Shown here one piece after another: positions 37,862 through 46,549 of a stretch of 64,000 nucleotides of DNA; within the stretch, counting starts at the first letter, position 1, and every line of letters begins with the position of its first letter. Under the pieces are notes generated by a model, which saw nothing but the letters and a program-made list of their open reading frames with translations, was not told the origin of the DNA and did no database searches. Source of the stretch: Prochilodus magdalenae (taxonomy: Eukaryota > Chordata > Actinopteri > Characiformes > Prochilodontidae). Made by a program: the position numbers and the translations under genes. The stretch spans positions 62,549-126,548 of the forward strand of contig JAMWET010001251.1 of the NCBI GenBank assembly GCA_024036415.1. The letters run 5' to 3'.

Positions 37862-38747
37862 TCTGGTTCTATTGACTTACATTCAAATGATTTTTGGCCT
37901 CTCCTGTAAAGTTGCCATTTTGGAGATACCTGTTTTTCTTTGGACAGCGACGATATGCTGTATTTATAACGTGTGTGTGTGTATATATATATATATGATA
38001 TAGGCTCCTGCAGATGGCGCTGCACGAGGATGATGTAGCTATAAATCCCTGCGGGGTGTGAGTAACGGGATCCATAGATTGGGAAGAGGTGCTACAGTGC
38101 AGGGAATGTCTCGTTCCATGTGTGGGAAACGCTCCAGAGCAGATGTTAATGATTGGCTAAAAGTGCTGACTGCATGTGGGCGTGGCCAAAGACCATAGTG
38201 TGAAGGAAGTAGCTGAATCTGCAGGTGTATGGAAGCGTACGGTCATACGGGTCTACCAGCAGTGGATACAATCCCAGTCTACAGGGAATTCTCCTCAGAA
38301 CTGTGCCAGGGAAGGCCTCCACCTAATCTGAACCAATTGACCAATTCTATTATGTAGGAGTGTCTGAACACTGATGTGGCTACATCCAGAAATTTGTCCA
38401 GTACATGCCCAATCCAGTCCCAGCTGTTGTTGGTGCTGGTGGAGTAGTTACAAGCTGTTAGTTACAGTTCAGTCACATGACTAACATCCCATTTCAGCAA
38501 CTATCCTCTTACTGATTTCAGAGTGGTGCCCGTGGAAGCCTGCAGGAGAACTGTGAAGGAGGATAACGGTGGCCCACCAGAACAGCCGTGCAGTGACAGT
38601 GAGCGCACACTGGGAGGAAACGTGAACATCCAGGTGCACACTGGAGAGAGCTCAGTGCCTCCACCTGGGCAGCGGTCACGTCAAGAGACAGCCACTGTGA
38701 TGTTTGGGCGTGAAGAATGGCCAGGAATGTGGAGGAAGGAATCCTAA
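18383..38747 (+). CDS. ahr: Aryl hydrocarbon receptor (AHR), complete 11-exon gene model
   Basis: Ligand-activated bHLH-PAS transcription factor. It is held in cytosol by HSP90/AIP, moves to the nucleus on ligand binding, and pairs with ARNT at GCGTG elements. Exons: 18383-18438, 19570-19757, 27354-27445, 28763-28852, 32141-32264, 32641-32771, 34162-34364, 34522-34631, 35753-35894, 36149-37359, 38524-38747. They total 2,571 nt, 856 residues plus stop, with all phases compatible. Visible parts are an NLS (RKRRKP, residues 10-15), bHLH (about 30-82), PAS-A (about 113-225), PAS-B (about 270-380) and a C-terminal activation region with a [14 protein letters not shown] motif. A full PAS-B and long C-terminus exclude AHRR. 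The motif [11 protein letters not shown] resembles the AHR1 Gln-rich region, so an AHR1-type paralogue is favoured over AHR2. The last exon is the least certain. Confidence 0.93.
18680..19400. repeat. ~133-bp tandem units each carrying a ~51-nt hairpin (AHR intron 1)
   Basis: Hairpins at 18707-18757, 18841-18895, 18973-19021, 19106-19156 and 19241-19291, plus a right arm at 19347-19371; spacing 132-135 bp. Each is ccaccttaaatggtacagca ... tgctgcaccatttaaggtgg, and the spacers also align (agtttcag...tgttagataa). Arms are best preserved in units 1, 2 and 5. Confidence 0.88.
19570..19757 (+). CDS. ahr: AHR exon 2 (bHLH)
   Basis: 188 bp encoding residues 19-81. The basic region is [19 protein letters not shown], helix 2 is [20 protein letters not shown], and the LLPLHQEV loop lies between them. 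All basic DNA-contact residues of the family (SKRHRDR) are intact. Acceptor is tttcccctgtag and donor is AGTG|gtaacg. The following 7.6 kb intron 2 begins at once with a 54-bp tandem array. Confidence 0.95.
19790..20725. repeat. 54-bp minisatellite in AHR intron 2
   Basis: About 17 copies of gaggatttgatagagcatta + gcgaggttgggtactgatgt + tggaacattgctgt. It is homologous to the 53-bp arrays in ankrd28 intron 1 with one added G, in the same orientation as 10460-10828. It begins about 30 bp after AHR exon 2. Confidence 0.95.
20726..21775. other. AHR intron 2, no feature seen
   Basis: Mixed unique sequence. No splice-bounded coding block was recognised. Confidence 0.6.
21778..21870. mobile_element. 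MITE-like fragment (ccgatatc-type palindromic repeat)
   Basis: ccgatccgatattagaatca ... gggtatcggataatcaggcc is an imperfect inverted repeat resembling the common fish MITEs built on ccgatat/atcggt words. It abuts the next Tc1-like copy. Confidence 0.5.
21872..22200 (-). mobile_element. Tc1-like fragment, copy 3 (family A)
   Basis: Reverse complement of the upstream part of copy 2, ending in the SDESRF codons (aaagcgggactcgtcactga). It lacks the C-terminal half. A second inverted pair of ggtgggagacctac / gtaggtctcccacc words follows at about 22250-22310. Confidence 0.75.
22420..22620. repeat. Interspersed repeat of unknown class, copy 1
   Basis: tcccatccttgct-type start, then atgtctcatgatgtcaaacc, ccaccaagtttcagtcc and catgtatccctccaccatga. 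The same string occurs inverted at about 42730-42930 (cttggtgggtgggcttgaca) and partly at about 62985-63030. Confidence 0.6.
22621..23820. other. AHR intron 2, no feature seen
   Basis: Apart from a fragment of the agacatcaggcagcgtattc repeat near 22650, no repeat end or coding block could be supported. Confidence 0.55.
23826..24340 (+). mobile_element. Decayed DNA-transposon segment
   Basis: Starts with acagtcgagtcacattatta + tgaccacttcc, a terminal word of a common fish DNA element. Further on it encodes [12 protein letters not shown], resembling the NPIEHLWD motif around the catalytic Glu of Tc1-like transposases, and [12 protein letters not shown] debris. It is frame-broken and may be two nested elements. 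Confidence 0.5.
24341..25415. other. AHR intron 2, mostly no feature
   Basis: One degenerate hairpin-element relic lies at 24360-24420 (ggcacctcaggtgccagaat; catttaaggtggaatggg). The rest shows nothing supportable. Confidence 0.55.
25420..26850. repeat. AT-rich degenerate tandem repeat in AHR intron 2
   Basis: Roughly 1.4 kb of units built from aatagatctaatatagaatc and taatatagaatcaattgaat words. There is no fixed short period; higher-order blocks of about 60-130 bp recur (tagaactaatataaaacctacgata). Confidence 0.9.
26851..27353. other. AHR intron 2 right end, no feature seen
   Basis: Unique sequence leading to the exon 3 acceptor. Confidence 0.6.
27354..27445 (+). CDS. ahr: AHR exon 3 (bHLH-PAS linker)
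   Basis: 92 bp; ends with LPEGELLLQ, matching the LQEGEFLLQ that precedes PAS-A in other AHRs. The middle ([19 protein letters not shown]) is the low-complexity linker that varies between species. Acceptor is ttttttctctttag and donor is CAG|gtgggc, phase 0. Confidence 0.9.
27840..28320 (+). mobile_element. Decayed DNA transposon, family B copy 1 (AHR intron 3)
   Basis: Starts ctcctgcagatggcgctgta and ends gttgttggtgctggtggtgg. One frame reads [20 protein letters not shown], which looks like the helix-turn-helix of a Tc1/mariner transposase. No catalytic motif is visible. A second copy with about 90 percent visual identity lies at 38005-38460, same orientation. Confidence 0.7.
28763..28852 (+). 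CDS. ahr: AHR exon 4 (PAS-A start)
   Basis: 90 bp, 30 codons, phase 0 at both ends: [20 protein letters not shown] then [10 protein letters not shown]. This is the first beta strands and helices of PAS-A. Acceptor is ttcttcttctag and donor is CAG|gttggt. Confidence 0.93.
29020..29060 (-). mobile_element. LINE-type 3' tail motif
   Basis: acagaatcagaatcaggctt + atgggccaatacatacac resembles the widespread teleost sequence at the 3' end of a truncated LINE (reverse orientation). It runs into a small ~28-bp tandem tract (catatacacagtgtacacaa) at 29065-29200. Confidence 0.5.
29065..29200. repeat. ~28-bp tandem repeat
   Basis: Alternating atgactccacatatacacag + tgtacaca and atgaatccgcatatacacag + tatataca, about five units. 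Confidence 0.85.
29290..30565. repeat. 20-bp minisatellite in AHR intron 4
   Basis: Unit tagtgttgaggtagaggcag with g/a and gta/gca variants, about 63 copies at exact 20-bp spacing except for small deletions (gttgagagaggtag). Variants alternate in pairs, giving a 40-bp higher order at the left end. Confidence 0.97.
30990..32125. repeat. 59-bp minisatellite abutting AHR exon 5
   Basis: Unit cgtgtgggtcgtatcgcccc + ctacacttcctgtagtgtat + tacagtctgtcagaatgac, about 19 copies, some truncated. The last copy breaks off at gtgtgggtcattttttgtgt, only about 25 bp before the exon 5 splice acceptor. Confidence 0.97.
32141..32264 (+). CDS. ahr: AHR exon 5 (PAS-A)
   Basis: 124 bp beginning [20 protein letters not shown] and continuing [21 protein letters not shown], with donor AAAG|gtacgt in phase 1. 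The [25 protein letters not shown] block is diagnostic for AHR. The acceptor (cctttcacag) sits about 25 bp after a 59-bp minisatellite that fills the end of intron 4. Confidence 0.95.
32280..32590 (+). mobile_element. Non-autonomous DNA element (common fish MITE-like repeat), AHR intron 5
   Basis: cagcactgctgtgtctgatc, gtgtcactgcagtgctgaga and gtcctgaccattgaagaaca belong to an abundant teleost interspersed repeat that I recall, with no coding capacity. A fragment of the same family (ctacagtctgtacctgtaga) is in intron 9 at about 35930-36030. Confidence 0.65.
32641..32771 (+). CDS. ahr: AHR exon 6 (PAS-A C-terminal part)
   Basis: 131 bp. After the split Gly codon it reads [20 protein letters not shown] then [31 protein letters not shown] and [15 protein letters not shown] are AHR signature blocks. 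Acceptor is gttcagcag and donor is CAG|gtaagt (consensus). Confidence 0.94.
32772..34161. other. AHR intron 6, little recognisable
   Basis: No splice-bounded coding block. A frame near 33700-33790 ([20 protein letters not shown]) faintly resembles a Tc1 helix-turn-helix, too weak to call. Confidence 0.5.
34162..34364 (+). CDS. ahr: AHR exon 7 (PAS-A end, start of PAS-B)
   Basis: 203 bp encoding about residues 228-294: [34 protein letters not shown] and [17 protein letters not shown]. The last block opens PAS-B, with the conserved His of THKLDFTP-type sequences that lines the ligand pocket. Acceptor is tttgtctgcag, donor is CCAT|gtgagt, phase 2. Confidence 0.95.
34522..34631 (+). CDS. ahr: AHR exon 8 (PAS-B)
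   Basis: 110 bp encoding [20 protein letters not shown] then [16 protein letters not shown], a core PAS-B block. The codon across the exon 7/8 join is ATA (Ile), where other AHRs usually have Lys. An alternative acceptor two bases downstream would break the frame. Acceptor is cttcatgcag and donor is CGCA|gtaagc. Confidence 0.94.
34675..35610. repeat. AT-rich tandem repeat in AHR intron 8
   Basis: Words aaacagtaaataaat, ggtaaataa and ttataataaactgtaaat repeat irregularly, with higher-order copies of about 60-75 bp (for example near 34935-35165). Confidence 0.93.
35753..35894 (+). CDS. ahr: AHR exon 9 (PAS-B end)
   Basis: 142 bp encoding residues 332-379: [37 protein letters not shown] and IASQRVLS. 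Residue 373 (Ala in FIIASQ) aligns with mouse Ala375 / human Val381. From published mammalian and fish work, Ala there goes with high dioxin affinity. Acceptor is cctcctctgcag and donor is CTC|gtaggt, phase 2. Confidence 0.95.
36149..37359 (+). CDS. ahr: AHR exon 10 (large C-terminal exon)
   Basis: 1,211 bp encoding about residues 380-782. It begins [20 protein letters not shown] and [12 protein letters not shown], the standard AHR sequence after PAS-B. A short acidic cluster ([10 protein letters not shown]) and [16 protein letters not shown] (activation domain) follow. A Gln/Pro-rich stretch carries [16 protein letters not shown], and the exon closes with [18 protein letters not shown]. Donor GAAG|gtactg lies where family members switch to the last exon. 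If unspliced, the frame runs on to a stop at 37499, adding about 46 unrelated residues. Confidence 0.92.
37740..37858. repeat. (CA/TA)n microsatellites in AHR intron 10
   Basis: Imperfect ca/ta dinucleotides then (TA) about 20 copies; a small (GT)(AT) tract follows at 37970-37996. Confidence 0.95.
38005..38460 (+). mobile_element. Decayed DNA transposon, family B copy 2 (AHR intron 10)
   Basis: Same start (gctcctgcagatggcgctgc) and end (gttgttggtgctggtggagt) as copy 1. It stops about 60 bp before the putative last AHR exon. Confidence 0.7.
38524..38747 (+). CDS. ahr: AHR putative terminal coding exon 11
   Basis: Acceptor gatttcagag then 224 bp, in the phase required by exon 10, to a TAA at 38745-38747. 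It gives 74 residues (starting [16 protein letters not shown] and ending [10 protein letters not shown]). The length suits the AHR last exon, but I see no strong family motif, since this end is poorly conserved. The competing acceptor two bases earlier gives only 11 residues before a stop. The exon lies directly after a decayed Tc1-like element in intron 10. Confidence 0.6.
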
Positions 38748-38769
38748 GACCGAAGTGCATTAGCCTGAG

Positions 38770-38825
38770 AGATAGAGTGTGAGAGTAAGAGAGAAAGAGA
38801 GAGAGAGAGAGGAGTTGGAGGAGGA
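38770..38825. repeat. Short GA-rich tract
   Basis: gagagtaagagagaaagagagag and GAG-rich continuation directly after the AHR stop codon; would be in the 3' UTR. Confidence 0.8.
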
Positions 38826-38974
38826 GGGCATACTTAGGCTCCGCCTACAAACAATTATTTCAGAGCTACCTTTACTGGACAACCTTTACAGAACGCTGGT
38901 ACAAACCTCATTTAGCCTTACACAACCAGAACACCTCTGAGTTTATATCACAACCTACTTTTAGAGTGAGTTAC

Positions 38975-39850
38975 TGTTCTCATTAGGTCGAGTGTATAAC
39001 TCTAAGCTCTAAATGTAGGTACTGGGGTATAGACTGAGTCTGTTCTACAGTTTCTCATTAGGTGGAGTGTATAACTCTAAGCTCTAAATGTAGGTACTGT
39101 GGTATAGACTGAGTCTGTTCTACAGTGTCTCATTAGGTCGAGTGTATAACGCTAAGCTCTAAATGTAGGCACTGTGGTATAGACTGAGTCTTTTCTACAG
39201 TTTCTCATTAGGTGGAGTGTATAACTCTAAGCCCTAAATGTAGGTACTGTGGTATAGACTGAGTCTGTTCTACAGTTTCTCATTAGGTCGAGTGTATAAC
39301 GCTAAGCTCTAAATGTAGGCACTGTGGTATAGACTGAGTCTGTTATAACTCATTAAGTGTATCTAAATGTAGGCACTGTGGTATAGACTGAGTCTGTTCT
39401 ACAGTTTCTCATTAGGTGGAGTGTATAACTCTAAGCTCTAAATGTAGGTACTGTGGTATAGACTGAGTCTGTTCTACAGTGTCTCATTAGGTGGAGTGTA
39501 TAACCCTAAGTTCTAAATGTAGGTACTGTGGTATAGACTGAGTCTGTTCTACAGTGTCTCATTGGGTCGAGTGTATATCTCTAAGCTCTAAATGTAGGTA
39601 CTGTGGTATAGTCTGAGTCTGATCTACAGTTTCTCATTAGGTTGAGTGTATAACTCTAAGCTCTAAATGTAGGTACTGTGGTATAGACTGAGTCTGTTCT
39701 ACAGTTTCTCATTAGGACGAGTGTATAACTCTAAGCTCTAAATGTAGGTACTGTGGTATAGACTGAGTCTGTTCTACAGTGTCTCATTAGGTGGAGTGTA
39801 TAACTCTAAGCTCTAAATGTAGGTACTGTGGTATAGACTGAGTTGAGTTA
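38975..39850. repeat. 75-bp minisatellite downstream of AHR (about 12 copies)
   Basis: Same unit and strand as the array in ankrd28 intron 4 (gtaggtactgtggtatagac; tgagtctgttctacagtttc). One copy near 39340-39370 has an internal deletion. Copies are about as similar to the distant array as to each other by eye. Confidence 0.96.
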
Positions 39851-41190
39851 TACAGGGTGTGATTAGGGTTGAATGGGAATTTTACCAGTGTGATTTAAAA
39901 CTTGTCCGAGCGCGCAGTAGTAGCTATGGCAGGTGTTTGTGGGAGGAGCCTGCAGAGGGAAGAGAATGCTCTGTGGTGATAGGACACTCCAGGACTAGAT
40001 GACGACTGATTGAACTTTAAACCCGCTGACATCATAACGCACATTCAGTAACAGCAGCAGTTAATAGCTTTCTGAAACGTACTCATGAATGGGGTCTTGA
40101 TGGGGGGGCTGTTCCGCGTGAATGTAATAATTTATTTACACTGTGCTGTATTTATATTGCCAAAACTCTGTATCTCCGATTATGGCAAGGAGAACGATGA
40201 CAGAGGATCTGTGACTGTACAGCATCACCCAACGCACAACAATCCTGATTATTCTCAATAATGTGAATGTACTTAACGTGAGAAGGGGGGTCTGATCGTG
40301 ACTAGACGAGAGCAGAACTGTAGACTGGAATGAACGTGTGAAATATGATACTGTCATTCAGAATAACTGCTGAAGTAAAAACGAAAAAGTTAAGAAAATT
40401 ACAAAATTTTATTCAAAATTTCAAATCAACCTACTGCACTAAAGTTTTGAGGCCAATGTTAACTTTAAAGTTAAACACCTTCGGCTTTAGTTGTGCCAAC
40501 TATCTATAATTTCTTTCTTGTTTTTATTTTAACTTAACGTTATAAGTTAAAAAACAAAAAAAATCGAAATTTCAAATTTTTAGTTTTCTTAACATTTTTT
40601 TTATTTTTACAGTGTGTTGCTCGACTAGATGACTGAATCGAAGGTTATCCGTCTGTATGTAGCTGCTTTCATCTTAAGTTTGTATCACAAATAATCAGTT
40701 TATTCGTATTTCAACCTCAGGAAATAATCTATCTGATGTTTGAGTATTTCGTGTGTCTGCTCTTTCCCTTCATTACAGCGTCCGTTCTTTTCAGGAGACT
40801 CAATTTCAGTTCCACACCTACAAAGTTCAGTCTTAGAAGTTGGTTGAGCATGTTCTGCTTCTTCTTCTCACCATCCCAGTAACCCCAAACACATTCTGGG
40901 GTCTTGAGATTCTGGGGTGCTCAGTCCATCGTTCTGAGATCACCAGCATCTTCTTTGTTGGTGGGCCTATCAGGTCTTCCGGGTGGTTGTTAGGAGTCCA
41001 GTTCAGAAACCAGTCTCAGACATGTCTCCTGAAAAGAGCTTGTACCTAACGGCTGTTAATAAACCAAAGAACATTTTTACTCTTACTCTGTAAATACATA
41101 CACACACTCATCAGTAGCCGCACCCAGAAGGAGGTGTGGGAGTGCGGATGTGTTGGGAAGGAGGATAAAGGTGACCAGGATCAATAACTG
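39851..41190. other. Region after AHR; possible long 3' UTR
   Basis: No coding block. The first good aataaa poly(A) signal after the AHR stop on the plus strand is at 41058-41063. If used, the 3' UTR would be 2.3 kb and would contain the second 75-bp array. This is a guess. Confidence 0.3.
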
Positions 41191-41194
41191 ATGA

Positions 41195-41685
41195 TAAATT
41201 TAGACTGATATGATCAATATTTATTGAGCTACACTTACAGAAGTCTGTCTCTCAGTATGGCGTCGGGCCGCCGTGATTGCTAACCCAACACGCCAGACGT
41301 CTCGGTATGGAGCTGTAGAGGTTCCTGATGGTGTCCTGTGATAATCCATCCCATGCAGCTTGAACATCCTCACACAGTTCCTGCAGATGGTGCGGTAGGG
41401 GTGGAGGTGGAGGGACACCAGGACTTCTGGACGTGTGACGGCAAACCGTTCATCTTGGTGCTGACCACGGTGCCTCCACACACGGATTCGTTGGGCGTCT
41501 CCACCAAGACTAAAGCGGGACTCGTCACTGAAGATGACCCGCTGCCATTCTGAGTCACTCCATGACAGTCTGGTGCGACACCACTGCAGTCTTTGGTGAC
41601 GGTGACGTGGTGTTAAGGACAGTCGTGGTAACGGTCTGTGTGCATGTAGTCCTGCATGGTGCAGCCGTCTGCCGATGGTGCATCT
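41195..41685 (-). mobile_element. Tc1-like deletion derivative, copy 4 (family A)
   Basis: Full-length relative to copy 2 but inverted. It starts gatatgatcaatatttattg, contains the SDESRF block reverse-complemented near 41510, and has the same internal deletion and frame jump as copies 1 and 2. Confidence 0.85.
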
Positions 41686-42720
41686 AAATATGTTCAGATT
41701 TGGGGTAAAATGTTAATATTCTAGATGCTTTATTGTAGATACATGTACAAAGCGGCACCGTTTCCACTATTTTGTCCTGAGAGGAAACCGTCTCAGTCAA
41801 TAGGAGACTGAGGCCCTCCTCCATACAAAGCCTCTCAGAAAAGGAACCTCTGTCCTCTGGCTCCTGAACTTGGTGAGTTTGGAGAACAGTCCTCTTTGGG
41901 CTGATTGATAATCCTAATTGGATTAGTATTCCCATGATGCTCAACAAAGCGGCAGTTCTCCTCCTGTCCGGCTGAAGGGAGTCAGTAGCGATCTGCCACC
42001 CAAGAGCATGAAATGTTTGACCGCTGTGGTCAAAGGGAAGTCTGTTTGCTGGTATTCGGTCATTGGGTCAGTGTTTCTGGTCTCTGGTCCTGGAGGCCCC
42101 CTGCCCTCCACCGTTCCCTGCTCCAAACACACATGGTTCAACTACCTCACCAGCCCATTAACAAGCCGCGTCGGAGTCGGATGGGGAATGTTAAAGCAGG
42201 GAGTCCGCTGAGTCCCGGGCAGGGGGCCTCCAGAACCAGGGGTTCAGAAAGACAGTGCTGCCCTCTGCTGGCTGAATGGGAAAGCGCACGTACAGGATTC
42301 CGCAAGGCCTACGCTCCAGTAAACCATTACTACGTCATCCTTATTAGTAGAGATCCTGGAGTGCTGGGTTCTCTTGTAGAGCTCCTGCGGCGCTTCCTAG
42401 GTGATCCCGGATCTATCAGCACAGAACCTGAAATCTGTTCTTCTCTCGTTGGGATCCTTTTGGTCTAAAGCTCCGAAGTAAGATGAGTGATCAGCAGTAG
42501 AGCTGAGCGGGAGCTGAACCATCACAGCTGAATGAAACTGGAGGTCCATGGCTGTCAGAGGTTCTTGAGGAGACGTGAAGGTGCTGTCAGGAGAACAAAC
42601 AGGAACCGGTTCTTGTATGAACAGTGTGAAAGCCGCAGAGTGAAAGAGGAGCATTGTGTACTCGGGAGCAGCTTGGCTTCTCGGAATCTTCGCACGCTAT
42701 GGGAATCTGTAACATGAAAG
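41686..42720. other. Intergenic, no gene seen
   Basis: Frames of 60-150 codons occur here but none has splice borders or recognisable motifs. Confidence 0.55.
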
Positions 42721-42724
42721 CGGA

Positions 42725-42935
42725 ATGTCAGCTCAGCTTTAGGCTGTAGGGTGCACCGCCTTTCCTGTCCGTAACTCATCGCCAAAAAAGAATAGCTGCA
42801 CCCAGAAGGAATCAGCCCACTGGACTGAAACTTGGTGGGTGGGCTTGACATGGTGAGACATGCTAATGGTTCAAGTTTCACGCTCGGCTCTGCATGTGAC
42901 ATAAGCAAGGACGGGCCTTATCCCTGTACCTGACT
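42725..42935. repeat. Interspersed repeat of unknown class, copy 2 (inverted)
   Basis: Reverse complement of 22420-22620 (cttggtgggtgggcttgaca; gagacatgctaatggttcaa). Confidence 0.6.
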
Positions 42936-42987
42936 GACCCAACAGCGACGACTCCGCACATTCAGCGAGCAGTGGTGTCAGGGAGAC

Positions 42988-43215
42988 GCTGTGGTTGGTG
43001 TGGCGTAGCGGATAACACCACTACCCACCAGGAAGTTACCGTCCCATGTGGGAGACTGGGGTTCGATTCCTGTTCTGGGTGACTACGCTGTGCTACACCA
43101 ATAAGAGTCCTTGGGCAAGACTCCTAACACTACATTGGCCTACCTGTAATCTGATTAACCTTGTAAGTCGCTCTGGATAAGAGCGTCAGCTAAATGCCAT
43201 AAAATGTAAAAATGT
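42988..43215 (+). mobile_element. tRNA-derived SINE, copy 2
   Basis: ggttggtgtggcgtagcgga (A box region), ggttcgattcc (B box), agagtccttgggcaagactc, and tcgctctggataagagcgtc + agctaaatgccat with an A/T-rich tail (aaaatgtaaaaatgtaaaat). Full length and younger-looking than copy 1. Confidence 0.9.
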
Positions 43216-44780
43216 AAAATGTGAACAGGGAGATAACGGTTTAGGTTTGACTTTAGTTTTTCTATTTCAGTTTTTAGTCTTGAAAAGTCCAATAAAATAA
43301 AAACCACCGCAGCAGCAGACCGAGCTCAGCTCGGCCGAACACAGAAGAGCTGTTAAGGGGCTTTATGGAAACGGTGGTTGGTATTTATGTTACAGTGAAC
43401 CAGCGCATTTGTTTCATAGCTAGTTTTAGATTTAGTAGTAGTTTTAGTGGACTATGATGAGCCTCTGGACAACACACCAAGCATTCACCCCAACAGGAGG
43501 CCGTGACTTTGAACCCCATTGGTGCCGTCGTGCCTGGTGGGACTCTCTGGCGGAAAGCGTTGCAGCTAGAAATAGATTCTGTATCGTTTACTAGTATTAG
43601 AAGAGCTTTTTTGGGTGGGTTGGGTGAAGCTTATGATTCTAAGTTCTCATTTTTACAGTGCAAATTCTGATGGACTTAACTTTTAAGATGTAAACCAAGT
43701 TGCTCAGAGTGCCCGAATTGTTCACAGTGGTGGTGAATGGAACCAGACGTCCTGAACACAGTGCCTAATGGATGTCTGGTGTTGCCTTGATCTTATAATC
43801 GTTCATCTGTGGGAGAGTCCAGCATTGTGCATTGTGTAAATGCGTGAATGAAATGTCCAGGTTGTGCTCACTGACATCACTGTCACTTCCGTGATCTCGT
43901 ATGCCATGGAAGCCGGCTGATGGTTTCTAAGGGTTAATAGGTTAGTAATCCCCCTGGATTCCCTCAGACCCCCATATCATCCACCATAACCCCAGCTGGA
44001 ATGTGGCTGACTGGGAAGTTCCCACAAGCTGAAGCAGGACACCGCCAGCAGGGGGCGATGGAAGGCAACTAGACTCTGCTCTGTCTGTGAATGTACTGTA
44101 TTACACCACCTGAGTAATAAGGGCTCTGCTCAGGTTATCGGAGTGGACTTGTGGAGTTGGGCATGTACCCCTAGAGGAAACGTGGAAGATCTGGATGGTG
44201 CTTCATCGGCACATTGTCCCAGCACCAAAGTTCTAGCCATGTGAGGAACATCCATGGCACGCTGTAAGATGCTTCCAACATCAAGACATACCCTTCTCTC
44301 CTGAGAACTTGAATGACCAGGTCTTCCTGGGGGAAGGCTTTAATGGGTTTGTAGGGTTGGCCTTTCTATTATTCATCATTCCGATAAATGCTTCCATAGT
44401 GCGTCCCATGCATTAATAACGGGACATTTCAGAAGCTGAACGATTGACTGGTCTGTCTGCTGTTTTGTCTTTGCTGGAGAAACATCTGAATGGAGCCCAG
44501 AAAGGTGGCATGGTTATTAATGTTTACAAAGGCGTGGCCACGATTTACATGTGTTATTATGGTATGCCTTTGATGAAAGGTTGTTGGTTTGCAGAATATA
44601 AACGTCATGTTTCAGAATCGGATCTTTTCAAAGCGTGTAAATACAAATGTTAATGTAATTCATTGCCAAGTCTGAAATTAATGGCCAAATTACGGTGATT
44701 AAAAGTTCAGGTACTTTAAATAGCAAAGTGACCAGATTTCCAAAAGGCATAAAGCTAAAGATGAACAGCTGTGTATATAA
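43216..44780. other. Intergenic, no gene seen
   Basis: A fragment of the gtgaatggaaccagacgtcc repeat occurs near 43733. Nothing else is supportable. Confidence 0.55.
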
Positions 44781-44789
44781 TACGTCGTG

Positions 44790-45545
44790 CCCTCAAAATA
44801 CTAAACTGTGGCCTCGGTAAAGTAACTTGTGACCTCTACATAGTAAATGTGGTCTCAGTATATTAATCTGTGGCCTCAGTATAGTAACTTGTGACCTCAA
44901 TATAGTAACTTGTGGCCTCAGTATAGTAATCTGTAACCTCAACATAGTAACTTGTGGCCTCACTATAGTACTTGTGGCCTCAGTATAGTCCTTGTGGCCT
45001 CAGTATTGTAACTTGTGGCCTCAGTATTGTAACTTGTGGCCTCAGTATAGTAATTTGTGACTTCAGTATATTAATTTGTGACCTCAATATAGTAACTTGT
45101 GGCCTCAGTATAGTAACTTGTGGCCTCAGTATAGTAACTTGTGGCCTCAGTATAGTACTTGTGGCCTCAGTATAGTACTTGTGGCCTCAGTATAGTAACT
45201 TGTGGCCTCAGTATATTAATTTGTGACCTCAATATAGTAACTTGTGGCCTCAGTATAGTAACTTGTGGCCTCAGTATATTAATTTGTGACCTCAGTATAA
45301 TAACTTGTGGCCTCAGTATAGTAACTTGTGGCCTCAGTATATTAATTTGTGACCTCAATATAGTAACTTGTGGCCTCAGTATAGTACTCGTGGCCTCAGT
45401 ATATTAATTTGTGACCTCAATATAGTAACTCGTGGCCTCAGTATATTAATTTGTGACCTCAATATAGTAACTTGTGGCCTCTGTATAGTAACTTGTGGCC
45501 TCAGTATGGTAATTTGTAGCTTTAGTATAGTAATTTATTAAGACT
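44790..45545. repeat. 21-bp minisatellite
   Basis: Unit acttgtggcctcagtatagt + a, with variants (atttgtgacctcaatata; 19-bp forms lacking aa), about 35 copies. Open in both directions as short repetitive peptides. Confidence 0.96.
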
Positions 45546-46545
45546 CAACGCAATTTAGTATTTTGAGGCCACAACTTATTATACAGAACAATAGTTTCAT
45601 TTTTTGATTCCTGCCTTTTGGAAATCTGGTCACTTTGCTTTTTAAAGTACCTGAAGTTTTTCACGTCACTGTCTAGTTCCATCATTAATTACATACTTAA
45701 ACAAGAAATTAACATTTTTATTCAGAAAAGCTGTTATATAAATTATTTTAAAGCTCCTTTACTGTGGACACTTGACGGAAACATGCCATGTTTATCTTCT
45801 ACCATCTAATAATCTTCCATCCAGTTCATATCATAACACACATACTCTTCTACCTACAACTCCAGCTGTTTCTCCACCACGTTTCAGGGAGCTATGGCCT
45901 TACCTAACACTAATGGATCTGATCCGGCCAATCGAGGAGAAGCTAATTAGTCGGAGCAGGTGTGGCTAATTGTGGTTGGAACGGGACTTTTGTGAACTGG
46001 GCTCCAGTTTTGTTTGGGAGCTTTAGAGTACATACGGCAGAACACCAGGCCGCCCACGTACAGCGATCCTTCAGTAAGAACGGAGAGGAACGTGACCTTG
46101 TGGTGGAAAGAGCTCTTGCGAAGACATTTGTCATCGTCCGCGGCAGAGCGCTGGGGCAGGCGGGACGGAGAGGAATGCTATTGAAGTGACATGTAAAAAT
46201 GTGAAGCCCCCAACAGCTGTGGATTTACGACGATGACAAATCTGCTCAAAATTGGCGTTAATCGTCCACCCCCGCACCCTCACCCTATATCCCACCCTTC
46301 GGAGAGATAAAAGAGCCCCTGCGCCCCAGCCTGGACACAGCGGAGTGGGGAAGGGGCGGGTACTGGACATCACAGCTTCCACCTGCTGTCTTAGCAGTGT
46401 CTGCTTCAGGGTGAACAGCCACACTGACACGACCATACTACAGCACCAACACGTTCAGCTAAAGCTCAAGTGTTCACAAACGTCTACTTAACACACTTCC
46501 CTCTTACCCCAACGCTGCAGTCTGAAACCACAGGCAAAATGCGAG
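45546..46545. other. Intergenic, no gene seen
   Basis: Frames at 45950-46490 lack splice context and family similarity. Confidence 0.55.
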
Positions 46546-46549
46546 AACC

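Noticed and set aside
18383..38747. AHR repressor (AHRR) instead of AHR
   Set aside because: Full PAS-B block and a long activation-type C-terminus are present; AHRR lacks PAS-B.
42013..42468. 151-codon plus-strand ORF
   Set aside because: No splice borders, domain or family similarity; composition like surrounding non-coding DNA.
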